From contig JAVHOA010000104.1 of NCBI GenBank assembly GCA_036169815.1, positions 1 through 31,260 on the forward strand: a stretch of DNA of 31,260 bases, given 5' to 3'. Position numbers and translations under genes: made by a program. Each line of letters begins with the position of its first letter. The first letter of the stretch is position 1. Shown here piece by piece: positions 7,627 through 17,490 of the stretch. This DNA comes from Hydrocurvibacter sp036169815 (GTDB lineage: Bacteria; Campylobacterota; Campylobacteria; Campylobacterales; Sulfurimonadaceae). The notes under the pieces were generated by a model. It was not told where the DNA came from. It ran no database searches and was given only the letters and a program-made list of their open reading frames with translations.

Positions 7627-9987
7627 CTATAAAAGCTTCATCGCATCACTCGCAAGTTTTGCCCAAGCGGAATCTTTTTGTGTCTGAATCGCTTTTAAAA
7701 ACTCTGCTTTTGCTTGAGCCTTTTTCCCTTTTTTCTGCAGCAGTGCACCAAGAAGATATTTTTGTCTTGCACGCTGCTCTTTACTCAGCTTTCGTTTATC
7801 TAGGGCAAATAAAATCTCCATCGCTTTGTTTGTATTTGCTTTATTCATATAAGACTGGTAGCTTGTAAACTCCACATAAGGCGACTGCGTATAGGTGGCT
7901 GTTTTTCTCTGCAACGCCATCACTTTTTCACCATACGTGATAATAATATTATCATCCTTCATACGAGTTCCTAAGGTCATCATCTGCGAATAGCGCTCAA
8001 TATCTTTAAAATCTAATCCAAAAATTCCAACCACTTTTGCCATCATAGCAATCATCTTATTGCCATCATTCATTCTTTGACTTGCATCAAACATCGTTCT
8101 ATACACATCTGCGTAAGGAGTTTTTTTGTCATTGCCAATCAGTGTGATAACGTCATTGCCCATCTTGAGACTATTTTTATAATCACCCGTTTGAAAACTC
8201 ACATTGGTGTAGCGGTACATCCATTTGATGCGTTGTGCGAGTGTGGGTGTTTTGAGATTTATAACTGCCAAATATTTTGCCTTTGCTAAATGTTGTATCT
8301 GCATATAACAGGTATAAAGTTGCTCATCAAATTCACTTGGCAGTTTGATTTTATACTCTGTTGCAAGATTTGCGACTTCGTTGCATTTTTTCTCTTTGAG
8401 CTTTTCTTTCATTAAGGCAGTTGCAGCTTGGGTGATAAGACTGCTAGCATCTGGATATCTTTTTTTATCAAGTCCACGTAACGCTTTTTGCAATGCCAAC
8501 ACTTGCGCATATTTTTGTATTTTTAGCAATAACTTCGCTTTTTTGTAAATGGCTTTTTGACCAATGGAGTCATTTTTATAGTTTTGAATCAACTTATCAT
8601 ACGCTAAAAGATTTTTACTCACATTGCCATCATTGACATCAAAATATAAGCCATCTTTTGCAGCGCTTACTTCATCAATATATGCTCCATTTTTAAACTC
8701 TTTAAGGTATCTATCAAGCAGTTTACTTGCCTGTGCTTTTTGTGTTGTTTTTGCAAGCCATATTCCACTATTTTTCAAAACCTCTTCATAATACTCATTT
8801 GATTTTTTAAGTGTTGCTAAGACAATTTGAGAAATTTTCGATGCTTCAAGTGGCATCCCTTTTGCTGCAAGATCTTTTGCAAAGGCCAAAGAACTCTCTG
8901 GATCTTTTAAGAAGAACTTGGGATCAGCCTGAATGATTTGGTTGGCATAACTCTGCGCTTTTTTTGCAGACTGACCAGCTACATAATAGCTCGCAATGCG
9001 ATACGCTGCCGTTGCTGCTGTATCAACATCTTTTGTTTCATCCAAAGCTTTTTGATAATACTGTAGCCCTTTTTTAAAGCTTCCTGCGGCGAGAAGTTGA
9101 TCTCCCTTGTAAATCATCCCAATATAGGAGTAAAGAGAATCTGCATGTTCACTAAAGAGTCTATCGTAAAAATAATCAGCATCACTGTTTTGACCAAGTT
9201 TGCCATAGGCCATGGCCGTTAAAGAGAGCACCTCGGCGACATTATCATCCGAGGAGTATTGACGCAAATAAGTTTTTGATAATGCTTGCACCTCTTCATA
9301 TTTTTGAAGTGCAGAAAGTGCTTTGATCTTATAAAAAAGCAGTTCACTCATAAACATGGAATTTGGAAAAAGCTTAATTGTCTCATCTATAGCTTGGAGC
9401 GTGCCTCTGTAATCTTGGTTTTTAAAACTTTTCTTTGCCTTGACATAGCCGTTAATATCGCGTGCTTGTTTGAGATGCACAGGTTTGCCCTCAATATCCA
9501 AACTTCCCACATATAGCGGTTCATTTTTCACAAAAGTGATTGGCAAATTGAGACTTTTATCTGATTTTTTCTTTTCAGATAAAAGCGGAAGTGTAGTTTT
9601 GTATCCGACCATCAACCACGATTTTGCAAGGCGTACTTTTGATTTATAAAATGTATCCTCTTGTGCAACATTAAAAACATCTGGATAGAGTTTCATTTTG
9701 TGCCGTGGCGTTACGATAACAAAAAAAGTTCCCTTTTTTATTTCAGTAACAACATTAAAAAAATCATCATCGAGTGGTTTTAAAAGCTGATTTGGACGAT
9801 TTGAAAAAGCACAAATAACTTTTTTAATAGTGTTAAATTCATCAACTTGGGGCTGACAAATAAAAGGGGAATTTGTTCTTACATGTAAGAGTGTGTATTT
9901 TTCATGATTCTCTTTGCCCGATTGAAAACTTATTTCAAGGGCATAAAGAGAAAGGGGCAATAAAAAGAGTAGTAACCATCGTATCAC
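7627..9987 (-). CDS. pflA: Flagellar motor scaffold protein PflA, TPR repeat protein
   Basis: 786 residues, close to the length I recall for Campylobacter jejuni PflA (paralysed flagella A). A signal peptide (MIRWLLLFLLPLSLYA) directs it to the periplasm. About 17-180 is a beta-rich N-terminal domain, and about 190-786 is a long array of helical TPR-like repeats (for example TAAYRIASYYVAGQSAKKAQSYANQ and KAQAKAEFLKAIQTQ). In Campylobacterota PflA and PflB form part of the periplasmic disk that positions the stators. The start is GTG, with GAGGAG at 9998-10003 about ten bases upstream. Placement directly after nuoN repeats the C. jejuni order, which strongly supports the call. A perfect palindrome (9878-9889) encodes LHVR just after the signal peptide. 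Confidence 0.87.
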   Translation of the reverse strand: MIRWLLLFLLPLSLYALEISFQSGKENHEKYTLLHVRTNSPFICQPQVDEFNTIKKVICAFSNRPNQLLKPLDDDFFNVVTEIKKGTFFVIVTPRHKMKLYPDVFNVAQEDTFYKSKVRLAKSWLMVGYKTTLPLLSEKKKSDKSLNLPITFVKNEPLYVGSLDIEGKPVHLKQARDINGYVKAKKSFKNQDYRGTLQAIDETIKLFPNSMFMSELLFYKIKALSALQKYEEVQALSKTYLRQYSSDDNVAEVLSLTAMAYGKLGQNSDADYFYDRLFSEHADSLYSYIGMIYKGDQLLAAGSFKKGLQYYQKALDETKDVDTAATAAYRIASYYVAGQSAKKAQSYANQIIQADPKFFLKDPESSLAFAKDLAAKGMPLEASKISQIVLATLKKSNEYYEEVLKNSGIWLAKTTQKAQASKLLDRYLKEFKNGAYIDEVSAAKDGLYFDVNDGNVSKNLLAYDKLIQNYKNDSIGQKAIYKKAKLLLKIQKYAQVLALQKALRGLDKKRYPDASSLITQAATALMKEKLKEKKCNEVANLATEYKIKLPSEFDEQLYTCYMQIQHLAKAKYLAVINLKTPTLAQRIKWMYRYTNVSFQTGDYKNSLKMGNDVITLIGNDKKTPYADVYRTMFDASQRMNDGNKMIAMMAKVVGIFGLDFKDIERYSQMMTLGTRMKDDNIIITYGEKVMALQRKTATYTQSPYVEFTSYQSYMNKANTNKAMEILFALDKRKLSKEQRARQKYLLGALLQKKGKKAQAKAEFLKAIQTQKDSAWAKLASDAMKLL
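9878..9889. repeat. Perfect CTTACATGTAAG inside pflA
   Basis: Exact match to the dispersed palindrome. It encodes Leu-His-Val in TLLHVRTNS near the mature N-terminus. Confidence 0.9.
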
Positions 9988-9997
9988 TGTATGACTA

Positions 9998-10003
9998 CTC
10001 CTC
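9998..10003 (-). promoter_or_regulatory. Ribosome binding site that supports the GTG start of pflA
   Basis: CTCCTC on the plus strand reads GAGGAG on the coding strand, ten bases before GTG at 9985-9987. The following codons give a clean signal peptide, so the GTG start is favoured. Confidence 0.7.
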
Positions 10004-10013
10004 GTTTTTTATT

Positions 10014-11522
10014 TTAGTATCCGCTATTATAGACGAATGCTGTTATAAACTCGATTAATGGGTTGAGTGCAACGATTGCAAAAACAGTCCCAATAGCTGC
10101 AAATCCAATGATAGTGCGCAAAGCAACAGAAGCATTCATCGTATATACTTTGCTATCAATGTCAATTTCTGGCTCTTTCATAAACATATACACAACCAAT
10201 TTAAGATAATAATATCCAGCAATTGCTGAGTTTAGCGCCATAATAAGGGCCAACACCACATAGCCAGCCGCTACTGCTGAAGAGATCATATAGAGTTTAC
10301 CCCAAAAGAGCGCAAAAGGAGGAATCCCTGCTAAACTAAGCATAAAGAGCGCCATAATCGTTGCAGAAAATGGAGCGATTTTAATCAAACCTGCAAATTT
10401 GCTATAGGAGTGATCTGAACTTTGTCCAGGTGCTAGATTTTTTTGACGAGAAATCCAAAGCATACTAAAGGCACCAAGGTTTGTAAAGGTAAAAAGAACC
10501 CAATACAAAAAGAGTGCAGAATTCGCCTGTGTAGTGCCAATAAGAACGGCAGCCATAACAAAACCTGCATGAGAGATGGAGCTGTATGCAAGCATACGTT
10601 TAACATCGCTTTGCACAAGAGCCCAGATATTTGCAGCTGTCATTGTAATAACAACTATCGCATAAAGCACAACATTGAGCCATACAACACCGCTTTGAAT
10701 TAAGAATTCAAATAGACGCATAATGACAACAAACCCTGCAATCTTTGGAACGATTGACATGTAACCAGCCATAGAAGCGCTCGCTCCCTCATACACATCT
10801 GGAGCCCATGTATGAAACGGAACAAGCGATACTTTAAAGCCAAGTGATGCAAGTAAAAATACAACTGCAACTAAAATATAGGGAAGATTTACAAACTCAT
10901 CAGCATTAAATACGGCGGCTATTTGATGAATCTCGACCGAACCGCTCAGCGCATACAAAACCATAGAACCAAATGCGTAAAATCCCGCCGCCAAAGCGCC
11001 CATGGTAAAATACTTTACCGCTGCTTCAAACGATTTGCTTCTGTTGTGTAGCGCAATGAGCGTATAGAGTGCAAGAGAAGCTGCTTCAAGACCAATAAAA
11101 ATCAAGATAAGGTTATCGGTTGCGACCATAAACTGAAACCCTGAAACCATAAAGAGGAAAAGCGCAAAAAATTCAGGATATGAAAATTCATGGAAACGTT
11201 TTGAAGTCAGTGCCAAGGGAATAAACAGCATAGAAGCACCCACGATAACAAACTGTGCCAAAAGTGCCAAACCATCAATCAGCATCATATTAAAATAGCC
11301 AAGGATGGTGCCATTTGCACTAAATCTCAATGAAAAATCGATGAGCGAACCAAAATCAAGCATCATAAAAAGTAAACTTAGCATGACATACATAGATTTG
11401 TTTTGATCCTTTTTAAAGAGATCTAAAACCAAAATAAAAAGAGCACCTATGATTGGAATAAGCATAGGCACTAGAGTCGAAATGTTCAACGACTCTAGAG
11501 AAATATTGACGTTGCTGAGCAT
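10014..11522 (-). CDS. nuoN: Complex I proton-pumping subunit NuoN
   Basis: 502 residues, about 14 membrane helices, Mrp-antiporter-like family. It is one of three pump subunits in the membrane arm. The key helix-5 glutamate is E146 in FIGLEAASL, and the helix-7 lysine is K230 in LGFKVSLVPFHTWAPDVYEGAS. Its start overlaps the nuoM stop by one base (TAATG). It is the last nuo gene; pflA follows 26 bases later. Confidence 0.96.
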   Translation of the reverse strand: MLSNVNISLESLNISTLVPMLIPIIGALFILVLDLFKKDQNKSMYVMLSLLFMMLDFGSLIDFSLRFSANGTILGYFNMMLIDGLALLAQFVIVGASMLFIPLALTSKRFHEFSYPEFFALFLFMVSGFQFMVATDNLILIFIGLEAASLALYTLIALHNRSKSFEAAVKYFTMGALAAGFYAFGSMVLYALSGSVEIHQIAAVFNADEFVNLPYILVAVVFLLASLGFKVSLVPFHTWAPDVYEGASASMAGYMSIVPKIAGFVVIMRLFEFLIQSGVVWLNVVLYAIVVITMTAANIWALVQSDVKRMLAYSSISHAGFVMAAVLIGTTQANSALFLYWVLFTFTNLGAFSMLWISRQKNLAPGQSSDHSYSKFAGLIKIAPFSATIMALFMLSLAGIPPFALFWGKLYMISSAVAAGYVVLALIMALNSAIAGYYYLKLVVYMFMKEPEIDIDSKVYTMNASVALRTIIGFAAIGTVFAIVALNPLIEFITAFVYNSGY

Positions 11523-13072
11523 TATTTTACCTCCGCTTGTGGTATTTGCATAAGTGTTTTTTCTTCAAGAGCTGGAATACGCATTTTAGCTTCAGGTGTT
11601 ATTGCTTTTTCATGCATCAGCATCACAACTGATTTCACACTGTTGTTGATTGGCTCTAACACTGGTTTTGGATAGACTCCAAGCCAAACCGCAATGATTG
11701 TCAATGGAACTAACGCAAAAATCTCTTTTGAATTTAAATCTGGAAGATTTCTATTTTTCTCATTTGTTACTTCACCAAAAAATGCTTTTTTGAATGAGCT
11801 TAACATGTAAATAGCACCAACGATAATTGCCATTCCTGCTAAAAGCGTTAGGATATGCGATTGGTTGTAGAATCCAAGTAAGCTTAAAAACTCACCAACG
11901 AAGTTGATAAGGAGTGGAAGACCTACCGAAGCCATCATCATAATTCCAAAAATGGTTGCATATCGTGGCATCACTGAAGCTAAACCACCAAATTCACTCA
12001 TCATTTTTGTATGGCGTCTATCGTAAATAACCCCAACTAAAAAGAACAAGGCTCCCGAAACAATTCCGTGCCCTATCATTAAAAAGACAGAACCTGTTAT
12101 CCCCTCAACATTAAGTGCAAAAGTTCCTAAAATAATAATCCCCATATGTGAAACAGATGAGTATGCAACAACTTGCTTCATATCCTCTTGTGCGTAAGCC
12201 ACCATTGCTGTGTAGATAATCATAATAATTGCAATAATTGCAATTGGGAACATAAAAAATACCGATGCATCTGGAAACATTGGAAGGGAAAAACGAATAA
12301 ACGCATATGTTCCCATTTTCAATAAAACCGCAGCAAGAATAACAGAACCGATTGTTGGTGCTTGTCCATGCGCATATGGCAACCATGTATGAAATGGAAA
12401 CATAGGCACTTTAATGGCAAAACCAATAAAAAATGCTGCAAACAACCATAACTGATAGTTTTCAGGCAAAATAAGTCTGTACCATTCTAAGATAGAAAAG
12501 CTCCAAACTCCTGTTGCTTGATTGTAAAGAAATGCCATAAATAGCATACCAACGAGCATCACAAGCGAACCTGCAAATGTATAGAGGAAAAATTTTATAG
12601 ATGCATAAATACGAAGCGGTCCACCCCACGCACCAATGATATAAAGCATCGGCACAAGTGAAAGTTCCCAGAATGTATAAAAAACTATCGCATCAAGGGC
12701 AGCAAACACTCCAGCCATCGTCATCTGTAAAAAGAGAAGCGTGATGATAAGATTTTTCATCTTTTTGACTTCAGCAAGTGACGCAATGCCGATCATCGTA
12801 AAGAATGATGCCATGATGATAATAAAGAGTGAAATACCATCAATCCCAACTAAATAGTTGATCCCAAATGCTGGAATAAGTGGCAGACTTTCCATAAACT
12901 GCATGCCTGAAACATTTGAATCAAATGCGTACCATAAATATAATGAGAATATAAACTCAATAAACGAAACTGCAATTCCATACGCTTTTGCACTATCTTT
13001 ATGAACAACAAAGCCCATCATAGCTGCAATTGCAGGAAAAAATATTAATAATGACAATATATGATCTAACAT
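11522..13072 (-). CDS. nuoM: Complex I proton-pumping subunit NuoM
   Basis: 516 residues, about 14 membrane helices. The essential glutamate is E136 in FYTFWELSLVPMLY and the helix-7 lysine is K221 in FAIKVPMFPFHTWLPYAHGQAPT. These residues carry proton translocation in the antiporter-like subunits. The C-terminal tail (about 480-516) is charged. It lies three bases after nuoL and overlaps nuoN by one base. Confidence 0.97.
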   Translation of the reverse strand: MLDHILSLLIFFPAIAAMMGFVVHKDSAKAYGIAVSFIEFIFSLYLWYAFDSNVSGMQFMESLPLIPAFGINYLVGIDGISLFIIIMASFFTMIGIASLAEVKKMKNLIITLLFLQMTMAGVFAALDAIVFYTFWELSLVPMLYIIGAWGGPLRIYASIKFFLYTFAGSLVMLVGMLFMAFLYNQATGVWSFSILEWYRLILPENYQLWLFAAFFIGFAIKVPMFPFHTWLPYAHGQAPTIGSVILAAVLLKMGTYAFIRFSLPMFPDASVFFMFPIAIIAIIMIIYTAMVAYAQEDMKQVVAYSSVSHMGIIILGTFALNVEGITGSVFLMIGHGIVSGALFFLVGVIYDRRHTKMMSEFGGLASVMPRYATIFGIMMMASVGLPLLINFVGEFLSLLGFYNQSHILTLLAGMAIIVGAIYMLSSFKKAFFGEVTNEKNRNLPDLNSKEIFALVPLTIIAVWLGVYPKPVLEPINNSVKSVVMLMHEKAITPEAKMRIPALEEKTLMQIPQAEVK

Positions 13073-13075
13073 CGA

Positions 13076-14983
13076 TTACGCTCCTAAACCTGATAATACA
13101 GCTGAAATCTCATCTGCATATCTCACTGCCATTCCAAAAGCAACTGCCAATGACAACAGTATCACTGTCCCTACAACCATCCATCTTAGCATGCTTGAAA
13201 GGTTCCCGTTTTGCATATCACGAGTATTTTCACCCGCTTTATAGATTCCATTTGCAATACAATCAACTGTTGCATCTACAATTTTAATATCCACATTTTT
13301 CCAAAATACAAGAGAAAGCTCTTTGTATGGTTTTGAGATAAACTCTTCATACATGTAAGGGATATAGTATTGATTAATGAGCACTCTGTAGCAAAGACGT
13401 TTTTCAAACTCTTTATCCTCACCTTTGAAGTTCACATATTTTTTATATGCATAAAAAATTGCAAGCATGACAAAGATTTGCGTTCCAAGTATCATCACCC
13501 ATTCCACTAGCTCTGAGTGAATGTGATACTCAGTTTTTGGCAATATTTGTGTAACCATATCAAAGTAGGTTGTTTTAAACGATCCAGCAATCACCGCCAA
13601 AACTGCAAGCGGGCTCATAGCGATTAGTACAAATTTATAGGCTTCATGCGGATGAAAACCAAAAAGTTTGTAGCGCTCTTCACCATGAAAAATAAGCGCA
13701 ATAAGGCGGAAAGAGTAAAATGCCGTTAAGCCTGCTGTAATAAGTAGCACAGAGTAAATGACATAATGATTTGTAACAAAACCAACCTCTAAAATCGCAT
13801 CTTTTGAAAAGAATCCAGCAAGTGGGTAAATTCCAGCAAGTGCAACAGAAGCAAGCGTCATAAGGATAAAAGTCCCCTTCATCTGTTTGCGTAATCCACC
13901 CATTTTAAATGGATCGAGTTCATCACTCATCGCGTGCATAACATTTCCAGCACCTAAAAATAAAAGCGCTTTAAAAAATGCGTGCGCCATAAGGTGAAAC
14001 AATGCAACCCAATACGCACCAAGACCAGCTGCCACAAACATGTAGCCAAGCTGAGAAAGTGTTGAATACGCGATAATACGCTTCATATCACGGTTTACAA
14101 GCGCCATAGAAGCTGCAAAAATTGCTACAAATGCACCAAGACTTGCAATAAAAAGCCCCATTTGCGGGATAGTATCATACAAAGGATTTGCACGCACAAC
14201 TAAATACACACCTGCTGTTACCATCGTTGCAGCGTGAATCAGTGCAGAAACTGGAGTTGGACCTTCCATCGCGTCTGCGAGCCAAGTATGAAGCGGGAAC
14301 TGTGCAGATTTTCCCATCGCACCAATAAATAAAAAGATGCCGATACTCATCAAAGTATTTGTATCAAGCGTTGGCATAACTTTAAACGATGCATCATATT
14401 GGAGTGTGCCTGTATTCCAGTAGATCAAAAAAATACCAATAAGCATTCCAAGATCGGCAATACGGTTCATGATAAACGCTTCATTTGCAGCCCAAGTTGC
14501 ACTCTCTTTGTGATACCAAAAACCAATAAGCAACCACGAACAAAGACCAACCCCTTCCCAGCCTATGAAAAGACCAGCGAAGTTATCACTCATCACAAGC
14601 ACCATCATAGAAAAAACGAATGCTGAGAGGTATGAGAAGAAACGGTTAAATCCTTTGTCATGATCCATATAACCAATAGAGTAGATATGTACGATTGTTG
14701 AAACAGTTGTAACAACCATCATCATCGTAACACTTACTTGATCGACTACAAATCCAAATGGAATATACAAATTCCCTGTTGCCATCCACTCCATCATCTC
14801 TACATGTAAGGTGTGTCCTTCAAGCACATAGCCAAGTAAAATGGCACTAGAAACAAAAGAGGCAAAAAGGAGTGACGAGTTTACAACGCCTGTCAATAAT
14901 GTTTTTGGAGAAGCTCCAAAAATTCCTGCAAACAAAGCACCAACAAGCGGTGAAAAGAGTGCTATATATAAGTACAATTCCAT
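13076..14983 (-). CDS. nuoL: Complex I distal proton-pumping subunit NuoL
   Basis: 635 residues, the largest antiporter-like subunit, with about 16 helices and the long lateral helix expected near the C-terminus (about 520-600). E143 in FIGWEGVGLCSWLLIGFW and K225 in AMGKSAQFPLHTWLADAMEG are the conserved charged residues, and GPTPVSALIHAATM follows. GAGGAT lies seven bases before the ATG. Two imperfect palindrome copies occur, at 13348-13359 and 14799-14810; the latter encodes LHV at 59-61. Confidence 0.97.
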   Translation of the reverse strand: MELYLYIALFSPLVGALFAGIFGASPKTLLTGVVNSSLLFASFVSSAILLGYVLEGHTLHVEMMEWMATGNLYIPFGFVVDQVSVTMMMVVTTVSTIVHIYSIGYMDHDKGFNRFFSYLSAFVFSMMVLVMSDNFAGLFIGWEGVGLCSWLLIGFWYHKESATWAANEAFIMNRIADLGMLIGIFLIYWNTGTLQYDASFKVMPTLDTNTLMSIGIFLFIGAMGKSAQFPLHTWLADAMEGPTPVSALIHAATMVTAGVYLVVRANPLYDTIPQMGLFIASLGAFVAIFAASMALVNRDMKRIIAYSTLSQLGYMFVAAGLGAYWVALFHLMAHAFFKALLFLGAGNVMHAMSDELDPFKMGGLRKQMKGTFILMTLASVALAGIYPLAGFFSKDAILEVGFVTNHYVIYSVLLITAGLTAFYSFRLIALIFHGEERYKLFGFHPHEAYKFVLIAMSPLAVLAVIAGSFKTTYFDMVTQILPKTEYHIHSELVEWVMILGTQIFVMLAIFYAYKKYVNFKGEDKEFEKRLCYRVLINQYYIPYMYEEFISKPYKELSLVFWKNVDIKIVDATVDCIANGIYKAGENTRDMQNGNLSSMLRWMVVGTVILLSLAVAFGMAVRYADEISAVLSGLGA

Positions 14984-14987
14984 TTTT

Positions 14988-15296
14988 CTATCCTCTCATT
15001 GATGACATTTCGTCAAGATTAATATTGCCGTGGCGTTTATACCAAACAATCAAAAGTCCAAGTCCAACAGCTACTTCAGACGCAGCGATCGCGATGATAA
15101 AAAATGCAAACATCTGTCCTGTTAGGTCGTTATAAAAATGTGAAATAGCTGCAAATCCAATATTGACTGCATTCAGCAAAATCTCTGTAGCAAAAAATAG
15201 CATTAAAAGATTTTTACGTCTCATGACACCTAACAATCCTATTGCAAACAGAACTGCTGAGAGGATGAGATAGTGTGTTAAACCGATTTCCATCAT
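14988..15296 (-). CDS. nuoK: Complex I subunit NuoK
   Basis: 102 residues with three membrane helices, the normal NuoK size. It carries the membrane glutamates that link the quinone chamber to the pumps (FFATEILLNAVNI and the IAASEVAVGLGLLI segment). Two adjacent ATG codons open the gene, so M1 and M2 are equally possible. It overlaps nuoJ by four bases and ends four bases before nuoL. Confidence 0.97.
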   Translation of the reverse strand: MMEIGLTHYLILSAVLFAIGLLGVMRRKNLLMLFFATEILLNAVNIGFAAISHFYNDLTGQMFAFFIIAIAASEVAVGLGLLIVWYKRHGNINLDEMSSMRG

Positions 15297-15865
15297 AGTA
15301 GCACCTCCTTTTTAGTTTCTTCAGCGAGTATAATCTCTTCTTCGCCCATAAGGGTCAGTGATTTATCCATTTTTTTACCCGCCAGTACAATCCCAGCAAT
15401 CATGGCAATAAGTAACATCACAGCAGCAAGTTCAAAAGGAACGAGATATTTTGTAAAAAGAACCATCCCTACCGATTGTGAGTTTGTAGCGCCTACAATC
15501 GCAGGTGCTGCTGCTTGCACTTTGTCACTCACAACTGGAGCTATAAAGATTAAGACAACAAAAACTGCAGATAAAAGTGATAAACCAGCAGTGATGACAG
15601 AGGAGCCATTTTTCTCTTTAAGCTCTCGTGTTGTATCAAAAAACATCATACCAAACGCATAAAGGGCCATAACAGCACCTGTATAGACAATAATCTGAAC
15701 GACACCAAGAAAATCTGCTCCCAAAATAAAGAAGAAAGCAGATATGAAAATCATCCCAGCAGCTAATGCAGTTAGCGCAAAAAGTGCCTGTTTTGTTGTG
15801 ACAGTGATTGTAAACATAACCACTGTTAGTATTGCAAACAGGTAAAAAGCAATTGCTTCAAACAT
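15293..15865 (-). CDS. nuoJ: Complex I subunit NuoJ
   Basis: 190 residues with five membrane helices. The NuoJ signature is the helix with a pi-bulge around GVVQIIVYTGAVMALYAFGMMFF (about 54-76), which includes the conserved Tyr and Gly positions. The C-terminus is short and charged. It starts nine bases after nuoI and overlaps nuoK. Confidence 0.96.
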   Translation of the reverse strand: MFEAIAFYLFAILTVVMFTITVTTKQALFALTALAAGMIFISAFFFILGADFLGVVQIIVYTGAVMALYAFGMMFFDTTRELKEKNGSSVITAGLSLLSAVFVVLIFIAPVVSDKVQAAAPAIVGATNSQSVGMVLFTKYLVPFELAAVMLLIAMIAGIVLAGKKMDKSLTLMGEEEIILAEETKKEVLL

Positions 15866-15874
15866 TACGACTCC

Positions 15875-16492
15875 TTAATATGCAAGCGGTGTCTTTTTGA
15901 CACGCTCATCTTCATGTGGTGTGATGGCACCAAAACCTTCAAACTCTTGCTGTTGTCCAGCTTTGAGCATATCTATTGGTGTAAGCATATCTTCATACAT
16001 CACAAAGTGTGCTCGTTGCTCACTTGCGTTTTCGTATCTGCCGCCGTGAGTAATCGCAAGTTCAGGACAAACCTCCGCACAGTAGCCACAAAAAATACAA
16101 CGTCCAAGATTGATACTATATTCACTCACCTCTTTACGAGAGTTTTCATCAATGCGAGTTTCCATACGGATACAATCAGAGATACAAATTTTCTCACAAA
16201 GTCCACATCCAATACATCGCTCTGTCCCAGATTCCCATAAACGCTTCATCTCATGAACCGCACGGTAACGTGGGCCAATTGGCATCTTCTCTTTTGGATA
16301 CTGTACGGTATGGATATCGAATTTGATCATCTCACGAAGCACAACCCAAAGACCGACAAAAAGTTCCCCTTGGAATGTACGTTTGATGACACGTTTGAAT
16401 TTTCCCCAACCATCAGTTGGATAATCCTCGATATCTACTAAAAAGTAGTCATCGCTTACATTTCTGTTTTTAAACTGTTCTATCCTCATCAT
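15875..16492 (-). CDS. nuoI: Complex I iron-sulfur subunit NuoI
   Basis: 205 residues. It carries clusters N6a and N6b, which pass electrons from NuoG toward NuoB. The ligands are C93, C96, C99, C103 and C132, C135, C138, C142. The second motif keeps the usual proline (CAEVCPEL), while in the first, proline is replaced by isoleucine (CEKICISD). Two adjacent ATG codons start the gene with AAGGGG upstream. It lies six bases after nuoH. Confidence 0.96.
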   Translation of the reverse strand: MMRIEQFKNRNVSDDYFLVDIEDYPTDGWGKFKRVIKRTFQGELFVGLWVVLREMIKFDIHTVQYPKEKMPIGPRYRAVHEMKRLWESGTERCIGCGLCEKICISDCIRMETRIDENSRKEVSEYSINLGRCIFCGYCAEVCPELAITHGGRYENASEQRAHFVMYEDMLTPIDMLKAGQQQEFEGFGAITPHEDERVKKTPLAY

Positions 16493-16498
16493 CGCCCC

Positions 16499-17488
16499 TT
16501 AAAACATCATCACTAAGCCAGTTACGACTACGTTTACTACAGCTAACGGCATTAACACTTTCCAACACAACCACATCAATTGATCTGGTCTTACATCTGG
16601 CCAAGCCGCTCTTGTCCACAAGAAAAAGAAGAAGAAAAATGCTACTTTTGCAATCAGTGCCAATGCACCGCCCAAGCCGCCATCTCCAAATCCACCAAGA
16701 AATACTAAAGCAATAACAAATGAGATGAAGAACATATTTGCATATTCGCCGATGAAAAAGAGACCCCATCGCATCCCAGAATACTCAGTACCAAAACCAT
16801 CAATAATTTCGTGGTCATTGGCAATAAGGTGAAACGGTGTACGCCCAGTTTCCGCGAATGCTGCAATCCAAAAAAGGATAAATGCAACTGGCTGCGACCA
16901 TACGAGCCAATGACTCACACCACCAACTTGGTAGTTGTTAAAGTCTATCAAAGAAAGGGAGCCAACAATCATAATCGGTGCAAGCAGTGACAAGCCTGTC
17001 ACGACTTCATAAGAGATAAAGATTGCAGCAGTACGCGCCGCTGAAATAAGAGAAAACTTATTTGCAGAAGCCATACCACCAAGAAGTAAGCCATACAAAC
17101 CAATCGCCATAACCGCCAACACATACAATAAACCTATCTCAGTGTCTGCAACAATGGGATGCACCGTATAACCAAACACAGTGAACTGAGGCCAAAATGG
17201 AATCGCAGCTGCGGCCATAAAAGCGGTTGCTGCTGTGATAACTGGCGCAAACTTAAAGATTGGAGCCACAACATTGGTCGGAATAATATCCTCTTTAGTA
17301 AAAAGCTTAATCCCATCGGCGGCAACTTGTAAAAGTCCATATGGCCCGACATTCATCGGTCCAAGACGGCGTTGCATAAATGCAAGAACTTTCCGTTCAA
17401 AATATGTTCCCAATCCTGCTAAAGCAGAAAAGATCAACATAATCACAACGATTTTTGCAACCGTTTCAATTAAATATGCCATATCCAT
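16499..17488 (-). CDS. nuoH: Complex I membrane subunit NuoH
   Basis: 329 residues with about eight helices. NuoH forms the quinone chamber roof and connects the arms. Conserved stretches are ERKVLAFMQRRLGPMNVGPYG (about 31-51), the loop FAETGRTPFHL with following glutamates, and EYSGMRWGLFFIGEYANM. AGGGG is found seven bases before the ATG. Only two bases separate it from the nuoG1 stop. Confidence 0.97.
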   Translation of the reverse strand: MDMAYLIETVAKIVVIMLIFSALAGLGTYFERKVLAFMQRRLGPMNVGPYGLLQVAADGIKLFTKEDIIPTNVVAPIFKFAPVITAATAFMAAAAIPFWPQFTVFGYTVHPIVADTEIGLLYVLAVMAIGLYGLLLGGMASANKFSLISAARTAAIFISYEVVTGLSLLAPIMIVGSLSLIDFNNYQVGGVSHWLVWSQPVAFILFWIAAFAETGRTPFHLIANDHEIIDGFGTEYSGMRWGLFFIGEYANMFFISFVIALVFLGGFGDGGLGGALALIAKVAFFFFFFLWTRAAWPDVRPDQLMWLCWKVLMPLAVVNVVVTGLVMMF

Positions 17489-17490
17489 AC

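Noticed and set aside
10756..11812. Further ACATGTAA-like words in nuoN (10757) and nuoM (11802) as palindrome copies
   Set aside because: They match only the core with several mismatches or an insertion, and the encoded residues fit the families, so they may be chance.
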